Shown one piece after another: positions 61,600-64,000 of a stretch of 64,000 bases of DNA. Position 1 is the stretch's first letter, and every line of letters starts with the position of its first letter. The stretch spans positions 4,776,501 through 4,840,500 of the forward strand of contig CM034128.1 in assembly GCA_019914995.1 (NCBI GenBank). The letters are read 5' to 3'. Position numbers and translations under genes: made by a program. This DNA is from Acanthochlamys bracteata (Eukaryota; Streptophyta; Magnoliopsida; Pandanales; Velloziaceae). Under the pieces are notes generated by a model. That model had not been told where the DNA came from, made no database searches, and worked only from the letters and a program-made list of their open reading frames with translations.

Positions 61600-63799
61600 A
61601 TGGCAGATCTCGTTGGTCAAGACCGCGACATTGATAAGGTGATAATCCGCTTTGTCTTAGCGACTTCTACTTATTCGGTTGCTGATTTTGGTTTCTGGTA
61701 TCGATTTTGGTGAATTTGTGGATTCTATAGTGGAATGGAGCTTGCGAGCTTTGAAATGGTAGTCTGTTGAGTTCTTTTCTAGGTTTTGTTTGGTTTAAAT
61801 GGAGGTAATATCACGATTTTGTCTGAATGTGCTACAATGTTTGGCATTTTTTACGGTGTACTAGTTCCTCCAAACACTGATTTTTGTGATAAACCTGATT
61901 CATTGACTGTAAATGTTAGTCCTAGGAGTTTCGGGAATCTTACAATTCTATGTTTTTTGTAGTTGAGAAGAATGAGATTTGCATGAACGTTGTTTGCTTT
62001 ACACCAGAGTTTTTTAACCAAGATTATTTGCTTAACGCCATATTCCATGCTCTAGGAAGCAGATAATCTGATGCTATTGCGAATTATAGCTGGCATTGGT
62101 TTGCCATGTCAACTATTCTGGGCTTTGATTGTCATGCTAATCATGTTCATGTATGGAGGAATTGTGAATTATTTGTTATACTGGTTGTAAAAGGTCATGT
62201 CAGAACACCAGCAAAAATGTACTACAGAATGCTATATAATTTGCCCGGTCATCCATCTTCTGCTTTTAAAGTCTTTTTAAAATGAGGGACGTCTTGGTTT
62301 GCTAGTTCGGTAGCAAGAGAAGTTGCTTTCGTCATTCCTTCTTATTAAAGGATACGGCAGGAACAGCACAGTTTATGACCTTCTTCTGACAAATGTGGGT
62401 TTGAATCTCAACTTTGACTTTTCTTTTCTGCTTCTCAAGGTGCTTGTGGCTTTGAAAAAAGGTGCTCAGTTGCTCAAATACGGTCGTAAAGGGAAACCAA
62501 AATTTTATCCATTTAGGCTTTCTAATGTGAGTACTGTTGTCAAATTTTTTTTGGATTAAATGTTGCTACATTGTTTATGATGTTTTTCCCGCCTGTTATT
62601 GGCAAAACATATATCTGCCCCTTGCTAACTCATGTATGACTTAATACCAACTCTCTACCTGTAATTCTACTCGCGGACCCTGGTTTTCTACTCTAAGTGC
62701 TGCTCCTCTCCTTCGTTAGGAGTATGTCAGGTTTGTTGGAATTCACAATTTTCAATCCATACTAAAAAGTACAATATAAGGAATACATGTTAATGGTTGA
62801 GCTAGCAGCTGCATTTCACTTTTTTCGTTGGAAGAGTAAGTATCGCAAATGAACCCAAGCTTGGTTATGCCATTAAATTGAACCAAGCTTGTTTCTTCAT
62901 ACTTGTCTGGGATTAGCTATTGGGATTAGTGGGAAGTAAGCTCACTAAACGTAAAGGATTATGTATGTGATGGGCAGCAGATGAGATTAGAGTAGTGAAA
63001 CTTGTTTGGTTATTGACATATGTTTGTCCATTAATTATACAATATTGGGAGGTTCTGTTTATATTCTCTGTATTGGAGTCCCATATACGCAAGCTGAAAC
63101 GTTTATTTTGTTGCACTAAATTTAGCCAGGTAAATTACATTTACCAAGAATCACATGTGTTACTTACTGATGCATGTTTCACCAAGCAATCTTTCTAACT
63201 ATTTTGAGCCTATATTACTGTTTTATCAAAAATAATGTTTGGTTCAACTTCCTGGTGAGCAACTTGTGATCTCAATGTTAGTGGTAAAAGGACATGTGTG
63301 TTTTCTTTCCTTCTCAGGATGAATCATCACTGATCTGGCTATCAAATGGTGGGGAGAAAAGTTTAAAATTGTCTTCCGTTTCAAAATTGATCCCTGGGCA
63401 AAGAACTGTGAGAGACTGCATTGTTTGTTATTGCTTTAATTTGAAGAATCACATCATTGCTTTCCTGTTTGATACCTCTTTTGATAATTATACCTATTAT
63501 CAGCCTGTCTTCCAACGCCAATTGCGTCCTGAAAAGGAGTATTTGTCCTTCTCGCTCATCTATAATGATGGAAAGCATTCTCTTGATCTGGTAAGTTATT
63601 ATTTGCTCTGATAAAACTGGTCATTTACTGCTTTGCATTTTGAAGTTGCATATGATTAATCATACAAATTGTCTAGCAGATTTGCAAGGACAAAGTTGAA
63701 GCTGAGGTTTGGTTTGCAGGAGTCAAGGCGTTAACTTCTTCAGGTCAAGGTGGCCGTACAAAAATTGATGGATGGAGTGATGGTGCACTCTATCTAGAG
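61600..63799 (+). CDS. PRAF-family PH/RCC1/FYVE-domain protein, 5' part
   Basis: Five exons in phase: 61600-61638, 62440-62526, 63318-63407, 63504-63590, 63680-63799; the gene continues past the window. The 118 or so residues seen form the N-terminal PH-like domain of the plant PRAF family: MADLVGQDRDIDK, LVALKKGAQLLKYGRKGKPK, PFRLSNDESSLIWLS, PGQRT, VFQRQLRPEKEYLSFSLIYN, DLICKDKVEAEVWFAG, KIDGWSDG. In the family this is followed by RCC1 repeats, a FYVE zinc finger and a BRX domain, none of which is in the window. The proteins bind phosphoinositides and act on endomembranes or as small-GTPase regulators. The ATG at 61600 is chosen because the frame above it has no ATG and the family begins MADL. 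Confidence 0.9.
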
Positions 63800-64000
63800 G
63801 TAGGTCTCACGAGTGCCTGTATCAAGGTTTCTAATAAATTGTTACTTGTGGAATTGTGGATAATGACAGTTCTGGTTGTATAAAAGATTTTATATAAATG
63901 ATTCTGATAAAATGCTCCCGTTGGAATAATTAAAGAGACCAAATTACTGCTGTCTTTGGAACATTTTATGCTGCTCTCCATTTTTATCCTGGGTATAATG

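Noticed and set aside
1-64000. CRISPR arrays, operons, ribosome-binding sites, rRNA or canonical tRNA genes
   Set aside because: None seen; the window is plant nuclear DNA with spliced genes, and the repeats present are TE- or protein-repeat-derived.

Overview
The window is nuclear DNA from a flowering plant, most likely a eudicot. The genes have many short introns with GT-AG borders in AT-rich sequence. The families are plant-specific (G-type lectin receptor kinase, ACT-domain Raf-like kinase, PRAF-type PH/RCC1/FYVE protein, extensin-like wall protein), and the intergenic DNA is full of small TIR elements and Ty1/copia remnants. I cannot name the species.

Layout. 1-4.6 kb is AT-rich and holds two non-autonomous TIR elements. 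A single-exon F-box/kelch-like gene lies at 4615-5724 (+). 5.7-18.6 kb has no gene: it holds a Mutator-like element (8404-8839), several small TIR elements and a decayed Ty1/copia element with both LTRs (about 12.3-16.6 kb). Two adjacent + strand genes follow: an ACT-domain protein kinase in 16 exons (18685-25917, 541 aa) and a large DDT/PHD-finger chromatin protein in 9 exons (26633-33352, 1657 aa). A broken gene with a PHD-like Cys/His cluster sits at 34.4-35.5 kb, with two further coding-like islands at 38.0 and 39.4 kb. A secreted proline-rich, extensin-like gene is at 40756-42405 (-).

42.5-54.7 kb is gene-poor: several MITEs, a short solo LTR, and a nest of roughly 2-kb Sirevirus-like LTRs (50.0-55.0 kb). 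That nest abuts the 3' end of a G-type lectin receptor-like kinase (54791-57287, -), which is frameshifted and has lost the end of its kinase domain. Its open frame now runs on into LTR-related sequence. After about 4 kb of AT-rich DNA, the 5' part of a PRAF-family gene starts at 61600 (+) and leaves the window.

The genes are unrelated single loci with no pathway or operon logic. The kinase and the DDT/PHD protein act in signalling and chromatin, the proline-rich protein in the cell wall, and the receptor kinase (if it ever worked) at the plasma membrane. I found no convincing new system. The most unusual structures are the receptor-kinase/LTR junction, the nested LTR block, and the unidentified decayed PHD-like gene. 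Exon borders were worked out by hand from splice motifs, reading phase and remembered family sequences; no alignment or search was run.
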